64,000 bases of DNA from the NCBI RefSeq assembly GCF_000371805.1, contig NZ_AQUK01000001.1, positions 496,001 through 560,000 on the forward strand. The letters are read 5' to 3'. Every line of letters starts with the position of its first letter. The stretch's first letter is position 1. The position numbers and the translations under genes were made by a program. Below the pieces are notes generated by a model. It was not told the DNA's origin and did not search any database. It saw only the letters and a list, made by a program, of their open reading frames with translations. Shown here piece by piece: positions 1-9,994 of this stretch. The stretch comes from Methanocaldococcus villosus KIN24-T80 (lineage in GTDB: Archaea > AGJL01 > Methanococci > Methanococcales > Methanocaldococcaceae).

Positions 1-512
1 TAAAACCCGCCTTTGAATCAATTGTTATATCAGGGAAGAAAACTTCTTATCCTCATGCCCTTCCAGAAGATAAAAAAATAGAAGATATATTATTAATAGA
101 TATTGGGGCAGTTTATGAAGGATACTGTTCTGATATAACAAGAACATTTATTTTAAATAATAATGAGGAGATGAAAAAAATTTATAATTTAGTTAAATCA
201 GCTAAAGAAATTGTTGAAGAGCATTTAAAAGAAGGTGTAAAAACAGGATATTTGGATGAGTTAGTTAGAAAACATTTTGGAGAGTATAATAATTATTTTA
301 TACATAGCCTTGGTCATGGAGTAGGTTTAGAGGTTCATGAGAATCCTAACTTTAGAGAAAATATAACTTTAAAAGAGAATATGGTTATAACTATAGAACC
401 TGGAATATATATAAAAGATAAGTTTGGTGTTAGATTAGAAGACATGTATCTTATAAAGAAGAATAAAGCTAAAAAATTAAGTAATGCTAAAATGTGGGAA
501 GATGAGATATGA
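1..512 (+). CDS. pepQ: Xaa-Pro dipeptidase (M24 family), C-terminal part
   Basis: Cut by the left edge of the window; the reading frame is open from base 3, well upstream of the first in-window ATG at 171, so the real start lies outside. The protein removes C-terminal proline from X-Pro dipeptides in the cytosol with two metal ions. The M24 metal ligands are all visible: DIGAVYEGYCSDITRTF gives the two aspartates, HSLGHGVGLEVHE the histidine, TIEPGIY and VRLEDMY the two glutamates. Its stop overlaps the start of the PHP gene by 11 bases, so the two are probably cotranscribed. Confidence 0.9.
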   Translation, partial: KPAFESIVISGKKTSYPHALPEDKKIEDILLIDIGAVYEGYCSDITRTFILNNNEEMKKIYNLVKSAKEIVEEHLKEGVKTGYLDELVRKHFGEYNNYFIHSLGHGVGLEVHENPNFRENITLKENMVITIEPGIYIKDKFGVRLEDMYLIKKNKAKKLSNAKMWEDEI

Positions 513-1164
513 TTTTCATACACATACAGTTTTTAGTGATGGAGAGCTTATCCCTTCAGAGCTTGTAAGGAGAGCTATAAAGCTAAAACATAAAGCAATT
601 GCTATAACAGATCATGCAGATTTTTCTAACTATAAAGAATTAATTGACAAGGCATTGATGGCAAAAGAAGAGTTAAAAAGATATTGGGAAATTGAAATTA
701 TTGCAGGAATAGAAATTACTCATGTTCCTCCAAAAGCTATTCCAAAATTAGCAAAGAAAGCTAAAGATTATGGGGCAGAGATTGTATTAGTTCATGGAGA
801 AACAATTGTTGAACCAGTTGAAGAAAAAACAAACTACTATGCTTCTATATCAGAGATTGATATTCTTGCTCATCCAGGTTTTATAGATAAAGATACTGCT
901 GAAAATTTAAAAGAAAATAATATATTTTTAGAAATAACTTCAAGAAAAGGACATTGTTTAACAAATGGTGTTGTTTTAAATATAGCAAGAGAATATAATA
1001 TACCATTTTTAATAAACTCTGATACTCATGCTCCAAATGATTTAATTAGCCCAGATTTTGCTGAAAAAGTAGCATATGGATGTGGAATGACAAAAAAAGA
1101 AGTAGAAAAAGCTTTATTAGAATATCCAAAAGAGTTATTAAATAGATTAACCAATATACCTTAA
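502..1164 (+). CDS. PHP-domain phosphoesterase (histidinol-phosphatase-like)
   Basis: A 220-residue protein of the PHP superfamily. The metal-binding motifs are DFHTHTVFSDGE at the N terminus, ITDHAD about 45 residues in, the HGE and DILAHPGF motifs in the middle, and NSDTHAPND near the C terminus. I start it at the ATG at 502 (MRYDFHTHT), because the motif begins immediately there; an in-frame ATG at 484 would add six residues inside the upstream gene. The family contains histidinol phosphatases, DNA polymerase-associated phosphatases and others, and the substrate cannot be read from sequence. It overlaps the converging PAC2 gene by 18 bases. Confidence 0.8.
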   Translation: MRYDFHTHTVFSDGELIPSELVRRAIKLKHKAIAITDHADFSNYKELIDKALMAKEELKRYWEIEIIAGIEITHVPPKAIPKLAKKAKDYGAEIVLVHGETIVEPVEEKTNYYASISEIDILAHPGFIDKDTAENLKENNIFLEITSRKGHCLTNGVVLNIAREYNIPFLINSDTHAPNDLISPDFAEKVAYGCGMTKKEVEKALLEYPKELLNRLTNIP

Positions 1165-1908
1165 ATCTTCATCAGATGGTGGTTTCTGTAAAGCTTTTAA
1201 TGTTTCTTCTTCAAACTTTTTAATTCTTTCAATAAATTGTTCCATACTTTTAGCTCTTTTCTCCAATTCTTCCATATTAATTTCTATATTTTCCAATTTT
1301 GAGAATTTTTCTAAAACTGCCTTAGCTGCATTAGGATCAATTAAATAACCAGGAGTTTCACCCATTAAACATATTCCTGGAATATTGTTTAAATCAGCAA
1401 ATAGCAACATTAAACCTGCTGCACCTACTATACCTCCTCCATCATTTCTAAAAATTACACCATGTTCCTTTAATTTTTCAGCCAATTCTTTAGATGTTGT
1501 AGCTCCATAAACTTTAGCTTCTTTAACTAATTTTCCTATCCCAAAACCCCCAAAAGTATAAACAAAATTAGCTCCATGTTCAATACCTAATTTTACAATC
1601 TCTTCTGCTAAATGATACTGCCCAACAGGGGTTAAAGCCTGTGTATTACCTAAAACAACAATCATGTGCTTTGGTTCTTTTATAGCATAGAAGTCAGCTT
1701 TCATGTATTCAATTGTTCCATCATCTTTAACCAAAACTTGTGGAGGAAAATCATAGCAATACAACTCTAAGAATTTCTCTCCATTAAATTCATGGACTAA
1801 ATGCTCTGCTGCTAACCTTCCAACATGTCCTATTCCAGGCAGACCTTCAATTAATAGAGCATTTTCCAATTTAATATCCTTAATCTTTCTCTTAATAAAC
1901 TTGATCAT
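1147..1908 (-). CDS. PAC2-family protein (proteasome assembly chaperone-like)
   Basis: A 253-residue protein of the PAC2 / COG2047 group, relatives of eukaryotic proteasome assembly chaperones. The family signature is visible in LLIEGLPGIGHVGRLAAEHL near the N terminus, FTFGGFGIGKL-like glycine-rich loop (TFGGFGIGK) in the middle, and the conserved GAAGLMLLFADLNNIPG and GETPGYLIDPNAAKAVL segments. The C terminus ends in a charged helix. The start has a GGTGA site a few bases upstream. A role in proteasome assembly is inferred from the family; archaeal members are also annotated as ATP-grasp-neighbouring proteins of unknown function. Confidence 0.8.
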   Translation of the reverse strand: MIKFIKRKIKDIKLENALLIEGLPGIGHVGRLAAEHLVHEFNGEKFLELYCYDFPPQVLVKDDGTIEYMKADFYAIKEPKHMIVVLGNTQALTPVGQYHLAEEIVKLGIEHGANFVYTFGGFGIGKLVKEAKVYGATTSKELAEKLKEHGVIFRNDGGGIVGAAGLMLLFADLNNIPGICLMGETPGYLIDPNAAKAVLEKFSKLENIEINMEELEKRAKSMEQFIERIKKFEEETLKALQKPPSDEDLRYIG

Positions 1909-1957
1909 ATTTTCACCAATAATAATTTTATATATGGTAAAGGTATTTAAATAGTTT

Positions 1958-2401
1958 TTATTTTATCAATTCAACAATAACTTTTTTTAAAGTTTTACCA
2001 TTTTCACAATTGATTTTCTCATTTAAAACATTCTTTATTCTAAACTTATCTCCCTCATAAATTCCTTCAGGATGACAAAATTTATAATTTTTACAATTAA
2101 AATTTCCACAGTTTATTGGCTCATAGTTTAAAACCACCCCTTCTAAAGCTTTTTTAGCATCAATATTTAATATAATATCTGCTAATTCAACTTCAACAAC
2201 TTTAACTCCTCCCTCATGAATAGGACAAGAATATTCTGCAGATCTTACAGACACTATCTTATATTTTCTACCAACTTCCAAATTATTATGACACAGTTTT
2301 CTAAATTTACATGTTTTACACTCTTCAACTTCTCCAAGATATACAAATTCCTCTCCTATATTAGCTAATTTACTACCTATTAAGGTTATCTTTTTATCCA
2401 T
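1958..2401 (-). CDS. UPF0179 family cysteine-rich protein
   Basis: A 147-residue archaeal-only protein of family UPF0179. Two cysteine clusters stand out, CKTCKFRKLC around residue 29 and CGNFNCKNYKFC around residue 98, suggesting a metal or iron-sulfur site; the function is unknown. A GTGGGATT ribosome binding site precedes the ATG. It is divergent from pus10, with only 59 bases between the two starts, so their promoters must overlap back to back. Confidence 0.8.
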   Translation of the reverse strand: MDKKITLIGSKLANIGEEFVYLGEVEECKTCKFRKLCHNNLEVGRKYKIVSVRSAEYSCPIHEGGVKVVEVELADIILNIDAKKALEGVVLNYEPINCGNFNCKNYKFCHPEGIYEGDKFRIKNVLNEKINCENGKTLKKVIVELIK

Positions 2402-2460
2402 AATCCCACAGACACTAAGTTTATAATTTTAAATATTAATTTTATTCTTGGTGATGTATT

Positions 2461-3765
2461 ATGATGTATGAGATCCTAAAAAAATATCCACTATGTGATA
2501 GGTGCTTTGGTAGGCTATTTGCAAAACTATTACATGCTACAAACATTGAAAGAGGTAGAGCTTTAAAAATATATAAACTTTTAGAAATAGAGAAGAAAAT
2601 AAACAAAGGAGAAGCTGATGAAAATGATTATGAGCTTTTGAAGGCTATATTAAGAAGTGGATGCAATAAAACAAGATTAAACATGGAAATTAAAAAAGAA
2701 TCTTGTCCTTGGTGTAGAGGTATATTTGAAAAAGATAAGATTGAAAGATTATTGAATAAGGCTATTAATCTATTAAAAGAGTATGATTTTAATACATTTT
2801 TAATAGGTACTCATTTACCAGAAGATATTAAAGAGCTTGAGGAGGAAATTAAAACAGAATATATGGAAAGTATCAAACAAGAGTTTGGTAGAGAGTTTGG
2901 AAAGCTTTTAGCAATAAGATTAAATAAGCAGCCTGATAAAGAAAATCCTGATATTGTTGTTCATATTAACCCATATACAGAAGAAATTTATCTACAAGTC
3001 AATCCTCTATTTATAAAAGGAAGGTATAGAAAGCTTGTAAGGGGGATATCTCAAACAATATGGTTATGTGGAAAATGTAAAGGAAAAGGTTGTGAAATAT
3101 GCAACTATACTGGTAAAAAATATCCCAGTTCAGTGGAAGAAATAATAGCAAAACCAATAATGGAAGCCACAAAAGGAAAAGATGAAAAGTTTCATGGGGC
3201 AGGAAGAGAAGATGTAGATGTTAGGATGTTAGGAGATGGTAGACCATTTATTATTGAAATAAAAGAACCAAAAATAAGAAATATTGATTTAAAAAAGATA
3301 GAAGAGGAGATTAATAAAGATGGGAGAGTGGAAGTGTTAAACCTTAGTTTTGCAAAAAGAAAAGATGTAATAGCATATAAAAATACACCTCATAAAAAAA
3401 CATATAGAGCACTGGTAGAGTGTTCTGAAAAAGTTTCTGAAGAAGATTTAAAAAAATTAGAAAGAGAGCTTGAGAATAGAATTATAAAACAAAGAACTCC
3501 AAAGAGAGTTTTACATAGAAGGGCTGATCTTGAAAGGATTCGTAAAGTATATAAAGTCAAAACCAATAAAGTAGATGATAATCATTTTGAAATGATTATA
3601 TACTGTGATGGAGGGCTTTATATAAAAGAGCTCATTAGTGGGGATGATGGTAGAACAAAACCATCTGTTTCTTCTATTTTAAACAAACCTTGTATATGTA
3701 AAGAATTGGATGTTCTAAAAGTTCATGACAACGAAACAGGTGATATAAATGGTAGAAATGAGTGA
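2461..3765 (+). CDS. pus10: tRNA pseudouridine(54/55) synthase Pus10
   Basis: Makes pseudouridine 54 and 55 in the T-arm of archaeal tRNAs. The N-terminal zinc/THUMP-like part shows [13 protein letters not shown] and CPWCRG, followed by [12 protein letters not shown]. The catalytic region is [18 protein letters not shown] around residue 245, containing the catalytic aspartate expected for the family. Two adjacent ATGs (2461, 2464) follow a GGTGAT site at 2450-2455; either could start the 434-residue protein. It is the first gene of an operon with L21e, Rpo4 and a DUF655 protein; its 3' end overlaps L21e by 17 bases. Confidence 0.93.
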   Translation: MMYEILKKYPLCDRCFGRLFAKLLHATNIERGRALKIYKLLEIEKKINKGEADENDYELLKAILRSGCNKTRLNMEIKKESCPWCRGIFEKDKIERLLNKAINLLKEYDFNTFLIGTHLPEDIKELEEEIKTEYMESIKQEFGREFGKLLAIRLNKQPDKENPDIVVHINPYTEEIYLQVNPLFIKGRYRKLVRGISQTIWLCGKCKGKGCEICNYTGKKYPSSVEEIIAKPIMEATKGKDEKFHGAGREDVDVRMLGDGRPFIIEIKEPKIRNIDLKKIEEEINKDGRVEVLNLSFAKRKDVIAYKNTPHKKTYRALVECSEKVSEEDLKKLERELENRIIKQRTPKRVLHRRADLERIRKVYKVKTNKVDDNHFEMIIYCDGGLYIKELISGDDGRTKPSVSSILNKPCICKELDVLKVHDNETGDINGRNE

Positions 3766-4045
3766 AGGATTTAGGAGGAAGACTAGAAAAAAGTTATCAA
3801 AACATCCAAGAGAAAGAGGATTATACCCAATAACAAGAGCTTTAAAAGAATATAAAGAAGGAGAGTATGTGCATATAGTTATTGATCCCTCAGTCCATAA
3901 AGGCATGCCTCATCCAAGGTTTCATGGTAGGACAGGTGTTGTTGTAGGTAAGCAAGGAAGAGCTTTTGTAGTTAAAGTGAGGGATGGTGGAAAATATAAA
4001 TATATAATAGCCTATCCACAACACCTTAGACCCGCTCAAGCTTAA
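3749..4045 (+). CDS. rpl21e: Large ribosomal subunit protein eL21
   Basis: Archaeal/eukaryotic-type ribosomal protein of about 98 residues, recognised from [16 protein letters not shown], the [23 protein letters not shown] core and [18 protein letters not shown] site at 3739-3744 sits four bases before the ATG at 3749; a second in-frame ATG at 3758 gives the MSEGFRRK start seen in relatives, so the true start could be three codons later. Translation is likely coupled to pus10, inside whose end it begins. Confidence 0.95.
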   Translation: MVEMSEGFRRKTRKKLSKHPRERGLYPITRALKEYKEGEYVHIVIDPSVHKGMPHPRFHGRTGVVVGKQGRAFVVKVRDGGKYKYIIAYPQHLRPAQA

Positions 4046-4056
4046 AATGGGAGATT

Positions 4057-4380
4057 ATGATAGGAAAGAAAATTTTAAGTGAGAGATATATAACCATTTC
4101 AGAAGCATTAGAAATTATGGAAGATAGAGCAAAAATTGGGGAGCTTTCATATGAGCAAGGATGTGCTTTAGATTATCTACAAAAATTTGCTAAATTAAAG
4201 AAAGAAGATGCTATAGAATTAGTAAAAGAGTTAAAAAATTTAGGATTGGATGAAAAAGATGCTGTAAAAATAGCTGATATATTACCTAAGGATATGGATG
4301 ATTTAAGAGCTATATTCTATAAAAGAGAATTACCTGAAAATGCTGAAGAGATATTAGAAGTGGTTAGAAAGTACATATAA
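4057..4380 (+). CDS. rpo4: DNA-directed RNA polymerase subunit Rpo4 (RpoF)
   Basis: The 107-residue archaeal homologue of eukaryotic Rpb4, which pairs with Rpo7 to form the polymerase stalk. Recognised from the N-terminal tip-associated strand, the HRDC-like helices (YITISEALEIMEDRAK, LSYEQGCALDYLQKF) and the LPKDMDDLRAIFYKRE motif. It follows L21e by 11 bases, a linkage seen in many euryarchaea. Its partner Rpo7 is encoded separately in this window at 8765. Confidence 0.92.
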   Translation: MIGKKILSERYITISEALEIMEDRAKIGELSYEQGCALDYLQKFAKLKKEDAIELVKELKNLGLDEKDAVKIADILPKDMDDLRAIFYKRELPENAEEILEVVRKYI

Positions 4381-4429
4381 ATTTTTTTATTACCATATAT
4401 TGATAGATTTAAATAAAATAGGTGGAAAC

Positions 4430-5032
4430 ATGGTTCAAAATTATCCAAAAAAAGATAAGAAAAAATTTGAAAACTATGCTTGGATATTGGATTATTTACC
4501 ATATGGTTATGGAAACATAAAAGAACCTATTGCTCAAGCTGTAGGTGAATATCAATTTGTGTTAATGGAACTAAAGCCAAAAACTGATTTAGAATTAGGA
4601 GAAAGAGTTTATATTGGTAAGGGAAAGAGAGATAAGATTGATCATGTTAGAAGGATGATTAAATATGATCATTTAACCCCTACAGCAAAGTCAGAATTGT
4701 TGTATGTAATAATGGATGCTGTAAGAGTGCAAGAAGAGAGATTTATAAAATTTTTTAATGAAGCTCCTCCAATAACTACTAAATTACATAGCTTAGAATT
4801 ATTACCTGAAATTAGCAAGAAATACATGTGGAGAATTATAGAAGAGAGAGAAGCTAAGAAATTTGAAAGTTTTGAAGATTTTAAAAATAGAGTTAAGAAA
4901 GATCCTGTAAAGATCATAGCTAAAAGAATAGTTAAAGAGTTATCTGAAGAAAACAAATACTATTTATTTGTAAAGTGGAAAAAAGGGATAATATTAGATG
5001 AAGATACAATGACATTTTATCTTAAAGAATAA
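4430..5032 (+). CDS. DUF655 family protein (helix-hairpin-helix-like, probable nucleic acid binding)
   Basis: A 200-residue archaeal protein of the DUF655 family, recognised from WILDYLPYGY, GERVYIGKGKRDKIDHVRRMIKYDHLT and LHSLELLPEISKKYMWRII, the last part resembling a helix-hairpin-helix. I use the ATG at 4430 because a GGTGG site is at 4421-4425; an upstream alternative at 4400 lacks one. It ends the pus10-L21e-Rpo4 operon, which suggests a role in RNA or ribosome biology, but the function is unknown. The last 16 bases overlap the converging oxidoreductase gene. Confidence 0.8.
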   Translation: MVQNYPKKDKKKFENYAWILDYLPYGYGNIKEPIAQAVGEYQFVLMELKPKTDLELGERVYIGKGKRDKIDHVRRMIKYDHLTPTAKSELLYVIMDAVRVQEERFIKFFNEAPPITTKLHSLELLPEISKKYMWRIIEEREAKKFESFEDFKNRVKKDPVKIIAKRIVKELSEENKYYLFVKWKKGIILDEDTMTFYLKE

Positions 5033-6864
5033 CTCCAATCTATTTTTAATAATTCAGAAAGCTTATCTAAAACAGTTTTAATATATTCATCAACTTTCTC
5101 CTTATTATTTTCAAACTCTTTTACCCATTTTTCATTATTATATTCTTTAGCCAAAGCAATAATTAGATCTCTAACTCTCTCACTTTCTATTTTTATAGGG
5201 TATCCAATCTTTTTATTAAATTCTGTTATTTCTTTATAAAGATTTAAGCTGTCTTCTTCTATGTCATCTATATTTAACAATTCCTTACATATATCTTTTA
5301 ACACTGGTTTTAACCATCTTCTATGAAACCTACAGACTCCTAAATTATCTAAAGCCATCTCTAATTTAATACTCTCATATATTAACTCTGCTAACTTCTC
5401 TGGCTCATGGAATTCAGGCATATAGTATGTGAGATACCTCCCTTGAATTGGCAATGGCATGAAAAATCCAGGAGTCCAATACAAATTAGGCCCAATTTCT
5501 CCCCAAGAGCCAAATGGAACATAGGCAGCATAGTCATTATATTTCATATCTTTAATCCTATCTTTAAACTTCTGATTAAATATTATTGATGCTTTTCTTT
5601 TTCCTAAGGCTATTATCTGATAAATTTCATTTTTATTTTCTGCTATATAATTAACAATTTTAATTGCTTGATCAGCATTATGCTTTGATATTTCTTTTAT
5701 ATCCCCTTCAAATAGCTTATTATAGTCAAATATTGGTTTTTCTACTTCTAACTCTTCTTCTTTTAATAAACCTACATCTAAAAGCTCAAACAGCCATGCT
5801 AAAACATTTCCTATTTCAATAGCATCAAACCCTAACTTATCCACTTCTTTAACAACCCTATCAGCTTCATATAAATCAAATATTCCCAAAAGTGTCCCAT
5901 TAGCAGCATATGGTTCATAATCCATTTTATTATTATTTCTATACTTTTTACACAACACAGGACAAGGTTCTCCACAGTTAAACCATTGCTTAGTTTCTAT
6001 AGCCTCTTTGTTAAAAATTTCTAAATAGTTTTTTAATATAACTTCTAATATTTTTTTTCTATCTTCTATGCTTATATAAGGCATCCTCCAATTATATATA
6101 GGAACTTTTTCCTTATACAATAACCAATTATTTCCAAAAGTTCCTCCTGTATTTGTCTCTTTATTATACCTATACTTAGATGTGTGCTCTAAAATAACTT
6201 TTGATAGTGGTTTTTTATAATAATCTTCAACTATTTTCTTAATTTTCTCTTTATCTTCTTCTTCAATTTCACCAAAGAAAACTATTCCAGCTATATTATG
6301 GGCTCTATATAAAACAGATCCTCCTCCTCCTCTAGCAGCCCAGTCTTCAGCACCTTTTATAGGCTTTTTATTTTTTAAACCTTGAGAAAATAAAGCACCC
6401 ATATTAGTTCTTTTAGATGCTTCACCTACAACAACAGCTCTTAAATTTTTATCCTCATAGTTTTCAATTACATAATTTGTTATTTCATAAACAGTCCTAA
6501 AATTCTCCTTTAACTCTTCTAAATAAACTTTTCCATTATCTAAAACTAATAAAGATGGTTTTTCAGCTTTACCAATTATTGCTATATTATTAAAACCTGA
6601 ACCTTTAAACTGATATCCTGCACCTCCCATGGAAGAAAAGTAAAATCCATCCCATAATGGAGATCTAAAAGAAAAAATTAACCTATGCCCTCCAGGTAAT
6701 GGAATTATTCCGGAACCACAACAAAAGATATTTTTATCACTATAGACATCATACTTCCAAGTTTCATATTTTTTATGCCAATACAATCCCCATCTTACTG
6801 GAGTGATGTTCTTTTCTATAATTTCAACTTTCCCACTTTTAGCATTTATTAAGGCATTTTTCAT
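5017..6864 (-). CDS. Aldehyde:ferredoxin oxidoreductase family protein (tungstopterin enzyme)
   Basis: A 615-residue member of the AOR family, which oxidises aldehydes to acids with ferredoxin as acceptor, using a bis-tungstopterin and a [4Fe-4S] cluster. The N-terminal fold shows PLPGGHRLIFSFRSPL and GGAGYQFKGSGFNN, the RGGGGSVLYR segment near 178 and candidate cluster cysteines C297, C301, C305 and C511. The first two cysteines are three apart rather than two as in Pyrococcus AOR, where I remember C-x2-C-x3-C. Substrate is unknown. A GGGGAT site precedes the ATG. The next minus-strand gene upstream is gap, 24 bases away; moaA for pterin synthesis is also in this window. Confidence 0.85.
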   Translation of the reverse strand: MKNALINAKSGKVEIIEKNITPVRWGLYWHKKYETWKYDVYSDKNIFCCGSGIIPLPGGHRLIFSFRSPLWDGFYFSSMGGAGYQFKGSGFNNIAIIGKAEKPSLLVLDNGKVYLEELKENFRTVYEITNYVIENYEDKNLRAVVVGEASKRTNMGALFSQGLKNKKPIKGAEDWAARGGGGSVLYRAHNIAGIVFFGEIEEEDKEKIKKIVEDYYKKPLSKVILEHTSKYRYNKETNTGGTFGNNWLLYKEKVPIYNWRMPYISIEDRKKILEVILKNYLEIFNKEAIETKQWFNCGEPCPVLCKKYRNNNKMDYEPYAANGTLLGIFDLYEADRVVKEVDKLGFDAIEIGNVLAWLFELLDVGLLKEEELEVEKPIFDYNKLFEGDIKEISKHNADQAIKIVNYIAENKNEIYQIIALGKRKASIIFNQKFKDRIKDMKYNDYAAYVPFGSWGEIGPNLYWTPGFFMPLPIQGRYLTYYMPEFHEPEKLAELIYESIKLEMALDNLGVCRFHRRWLKPVLKDICKELLNIDDIEEDSLNLYKEITEFNKKIGYPIKIESERVRDLIIALAKEYNNEKWVKEFENNKEKVDEYIKTVLDKLSELLKIDWSYSLR

Positions 6865-6888
6865 TAACTATCCCCTTAAAAAGTATAT

Positions 6889-7917
6889 TTATTCAATTCC
6901 AAGAGCTTTATTAGTTTTATCAATAGATTTAAACTTATCACTTTCTAATTCTAACATTGCTCTAATACAATCTATATTTTCTGGAATAACAATACTCTCT
7001 TGATGAACAGCCTGCATTAGGAATATTTCATTTTCTAAGACATTAACACTCTCTTCCCAAACAGCCAATTCTGGAAGGTCATATCTTAACCTTCCTATAT
7101 CTCTTGCATATTCTATTATTTTAGCTGTTGATTCAAATCCTTCCTCTGCTTTAAATAGTTTTATCCTTGGAGTTTCTTTTATAGCTTCTAAAAGTTTTTC
7201 TCTACTAATGTTATTATTAACTTCCACCATCAATGTATGCATATGCATTAAAGTTGTTGGTACTATTACTGCTGAGGTTATTATCTTGCCTTCAAATTCA
7301 GGAATTACTGAAACTACATCAGGACCATGATGTGATGGAACTACAACTGGGTTTGGTTTTATAGCATTTACTGGACCATTTTTATCATCATTAGGGTCAA
7401 CTGCTCTTCTAACTAAAACAATTCTTGCCTTATTTATTTCTACAACTGAGTTTATAGCATACAATATCCTACATAAACCTGTAGTGTTACATGAAACAAC
7501 TCTAACATAATCTTTTCCAAAACATCTCTCATAACTCCATAAGGCATTAAAATTATCCTCAACATCATTAGCTTTCTCCCCACCTTGTAAAATAGCTTTT
7601 ACCTTATGTGGTTTATAAATACTTTCCAGGTTTTGCTTTCCAATCTTTTTAGGGGCAGCATCAACAACAATATCAGCCTCTTCTATGACATCTAAAATTG
7701 TCCCTTCAACATCTATTCCTGCATCTTCAAAAGCTTTTAATCTCTCTTTATCAGGTATTGCACAGTATAACTTATAACCTTTCTCTACAGCTAATCTTGC
7801 TTCAAAATCAGGTTTTGTTTTAGTAACTCCTAAAACTTCCATGTCTTTTTGCTTAGAGACCGCATCTGCTACTCTTTTACCTATAGAACCATAACCATTT
7901 ATTAAAACCTTTACCAT
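6889..7917 (-). CDS. gap: Archaeal glyceraldehyde-3-phosphate dehydrogenase
   Basis: Archaeal class GAPDH of 342 residues, interconverting glyceraldehyde-3-phosphate and 1,3-bisphosphoglycerate, chiefly in gluconeogenesis in methanogens. [13 protein letters not shown] at residue 8 is the nucleotide-binding loop, [11 protein letters not shown] carries the catalytic cysteine near 143, and SHHGPDV is the archaeal-type segment near 216. A GGGGGT site precedes the start. It lies upstream of the AOR-like gene with a short gap; a functional link between an aldehyde oxidoreductase and GAPDH is possible but only inferred from adjacency. Confidence 0.95.
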   Translation of the reverse strand: MVKVLINGYGSIGKRVADAVSKQKDMEVLGVTKTKPDFEARLAVEKGYKLYCAIPDKERLKAFEDAGIDVEGTILDVIEEADIVVDAAPKKIGKQNLESIYKPHKVKAILQGGEKANDVEDNFNALWSYERCFGKDYVRVVSCNTTGLCRILYAINSVVEINKARIVLVRRAVDPNDDKNGPVNAIKPNPVVVPSHHGPDVVSVIPEFEGKIITSAVIVPTTLMHMHTLMVEVNNNISREKLLEAIKETPRIKLFKAEEGFESTAKIIEYARDIGRLRYDLPELAVWEESVNVLENEIFLMQAVHQESIVIPENIDCIRAMLELESDKFKSIDKTNKALGIE

Positions 7918-7966
7918 ATTTTTACCCCCAATTAATATTATATAATAATTATTTATTCTTTGTAAT

Positions 7967-8647
7967 TTATACCTTTTTTGCTACAAAGCCAATATACTTT
8001 GCAAACACTTTTATTGGTGTTTTGTAAAAAATTACATCAAATGGTAAATCATAAATTCCAAAACTATACTTTATTTCAAAATTATTTTCTTTTAAGATTT
8101 TTTCTAACTCATTTAATGTGTAAAATCTTGTTTTAACCTTAATTTTTTTACCATTTATTATTTTAACAATCTCTCCCCTCCTTTTCTTCATAGCTTTTTT
8201 AATTTTTCTAATGTTACATATATTTTTAAAAATCCATTGAATATCATATAGATTAGCTACTGTAAAGATAAAAAGCCCTCCTTTTTTTAGAACTCTTCTA
8301 ACTTCTTTAACAGTTCTATAAATATTACTATGATTTAAAGCTCCAAAAAAAGATATAACAGCATCAAATGTATTATTTTTAAATGGTAGAAATTCAGCAT
8401 TAGCTACAACAATAAATTTTTTTGTTTTATTATAAGCTATTTTAGCCATTTCTATAGAAATATCTAATCCTACAGCATTACTTATTATTTTTAACTGCTC
8501 TCCAGTTCCACAACCAATATCTAATACAAAATCTTCTTTATCAATTTCACTTTCAATAATCTTTTTTTCCACCACTCTCATATACTTATTTTTATAAATG
8601 CTATCATAATGTTTAGCTAAAATATTATAATAATCCTCAATCGCCAT
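7967..8647 (-). CDS. Class I SAM-dependent methyltransferase
   Basis: A 226-residue methyltransferase. Motif I is [12 protein letters not shown] near residue 40, VGLDIS is the acidic post-I residue, and [15 protein letters not shown] with [12 protein letters not shown] are motifs II and III. It resembles the UbiE/Methyltransf_11 group, whose substrates range from quinones to lipids and tRNAs; nothing here tells which. The C-terminal 60 residues are basic. The start is preceded only by a weak GATGAT site. It faces rpo7 divergently across about 117 bases. Confidence 0.8.
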   Translation of the reverse strand: MAIEDYYNILAKHYDSIYKNKYMRVVEKKIIESEIDKEDFVLDIGCGTGEQLKIISNAVGLDISIEMAKIAYNKTKKFIVVANAEFLPFKNNTFDAVISFFGALNHSNIYRTVKEVRRVLKKGGLFIFTVANLYDIQWIFKNICNIRKIKKAMKKRRGEIVKIINGKKIKVKTRFYTLNELEKILKENNFEIKYSFGIYDLPFDVIFYKTPIKVFAKYIGFVAKKV

Positions 8648-8764
8648 CTTATCATCAGAAAAATTTTTATAGCATAAATAACAAAATATACCTAAATCTT
8701 TTTTAATTTTATCTTTTCATAAAACTCCTATTTTTAATAATCTAAATTTAATCAGGTGATGGTA

Positions 8765-9325
8765 GTGTATAAAATTTTAGAAATTATGGATGTTGTAAGA
8801 GTTCCTCCTGATGAGTTTGGGAAAGATCTTAAAGATACAATAAAAAAGATATTGATTGAAAAATATGAAGGGAGATTAGATAAAGATATTGGCTTCATAT
8901 TAGCTATAACAGATGTAAAAAAGATTGGAGAAGGAAAAGTAGTTCATGGAGATGGATCTGCATATCATCCTGTTATATTTGAAACCTTGGTATATATGCC
9001 AGAAATGTATGAACTAATTGAAGGAGAGGCTGTAGATGTTGTAGAATTTGGATGTTTTGTTAGATTAGGTCCATTAGATGGATTAATTCATGTCTCACAA
9101 ATTATGGATGATTATGTAGTTTATGATCCTAAAAGACAGGCAATAATAGGAAAAGAAACAGGAAAAGTTTTAGAAATAGGGGATTATGTCAGAGCAAGAA
9201 TTGTAGCTATAAGTTTAAAATCTGAAAGAAAAAGAGGTAGTAAGATAGCACTTACAATGAGACAGCCATATTTAGGGAAGATAGAGTGGATTGAGGAAGA
9301 GAAGAAAAAAGGTGAAAATAAATGA
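8765..9325 (+). CDS. rpo7: DNA-directed RNA polymerase subunit Rpo7 (RpoE')
   Basis: The Rpb7-like half of the polymerase stalk, 186 residues. N-terminal RNP-like domain ([14 protein letters not shown]), then an S1/OB domain with [45 protein letters not shown] and [14 protein letters not shown] start it at the GTG at 8765 ([11 protein letters not shown]), because GGTGAT at 8755-8760 is spaced four bases from it and the length matches relatives; the ATG at 8759 lies within that ribosome binding site. First gene of an operon with spt4, dephospho-CoA kinase, S24e and S27ae. Confidence 0.93.
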   Translation: MYKILEIMDVVRVPPDEFGKDLKDTIKKILIEKYEGRLDKDIGFILAITDVKKIGEGKVVHGDGSAYHPVIFETLVYMPEMYELIEGEAVDVVEFGCFVRLGPLDGLIHVSQIMDDYVVYDPKRQAIIGKETGKVLEIGDYVRARIVAISLKSERKRGSKIALTMRQPYLGKIEWIEEEKKKGENK

Positions 9326-9501
9326 GAGCTTGTTTAAAATGTAAATATTTAACAACAGAAGAAACATGCCCAATTTGTGGGGCCCAAACTAGTGAAAATT
9401 GGATGGGATTATTAATAATAATAAACCCAGAAAAATCTGAAATTGCTAAAAAAGCAAATATAAAGGTGAAAGGGAGATATGCTATAACAGTTAAGGAATG
9501 A
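9322..9501 (+). CDS. spt4: Transcription elongation factor Spt4 (RpoE'')
   Basis: A 59-residue zinc-ribbon protein beginning [20 protein letters not shown] and ending YAITVKE. The four zinc cysteines are two C-x2-C pairs, and [11 protein letters not shown] is the Spt5-contacting strand typical of Spt4. In the cell it pairs with Spt5 (NusG homologue) to stimulate polymerase processivity. Its ATG overlaps the stop codon of rpo7 (ATGA), a linkage conserved across euryarchaea. Confidence 0.93.
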   Translation: MRACLKCKYLTTEETCPICGAQTSENWMGLLIIINPEKSEIAKKANIKVKGRYAITVKE

Positions 9502-9505
9502 AATT

Positions 9506-9982
9506 ATGTTAAAACTTCCTAATTATTTAAGAGAGGAGCTTAGGAAACCCTTTGGAAAAGTATATAAAACCATTCCAAATATTAATGGTGATATAGTAAC
9601 TGTTGGGGATATAGTAACAAAGACCTTAATTGAAAAAAATATTATCCCCAAACTTTCTATTATTGATAAAAAAACTAAAAGAAACATTCCTGTTGAGATA
9701 AACCATAAATTTAAGAAGGTTTTTAAAGTTAAAAATCCTCCAGGATATATATCTGATGAAGCTATAGAAAGTATTAAATATCTCTCTAAATTAAATGATA
9801 GAGATGTTGCTTTAATAGTTGATGGAGAAGAAGATTTATTAACAATATTAGTTATAAAGTATTTTCCCATAGGTACATATGTTTTATATGGTTTACCTGA
9901 TAAAGGTATGGTAGTTTTAAAAATAAACAGTAAGTTAAAACAAAAGATAGAGGAAATATTAAAAAAATTTGAAAAAGTTTAA
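9506..9982 (+). CDS. GTP-dependent dephospho-CoA kinase (archaeal, DUF359 family)
   Basis: A 158-residue member of the family first known as DUF359 and later shown in Thermococcus to phosphorylate dephospho-CoA with GTP, the last step of archaeal CoA synthesis. Family features seen: LRKPFGKVY near the start, the VTVGDIVTK segment, NPPGYIS and [13 protein letters not shown], then [11 protein letters not shown] at the end. It starts four bases after spt4 and precedes S24e, a gene order common in methanogens. Pantoate kinase, another archaeal CoA enzyme, is in the same window at 32830. Confidence 0.87.
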   Translation: MLKLPNYLREELRKPFGKVYKTIPNINGDIVTVGDIVTKTLIEKNIIPKLSIIDKKTKRNIPVEINHKFKKVFKVKNPPGYISDEAIESIKYLSKLNDRDVALIVDGEEDLLTILVIKYFPIGTYVLYGLPDKGMVVLKINSKLKQKIEEILKKFEKV

Positions 9983-9994
9983 AGGTGAGAGGTT

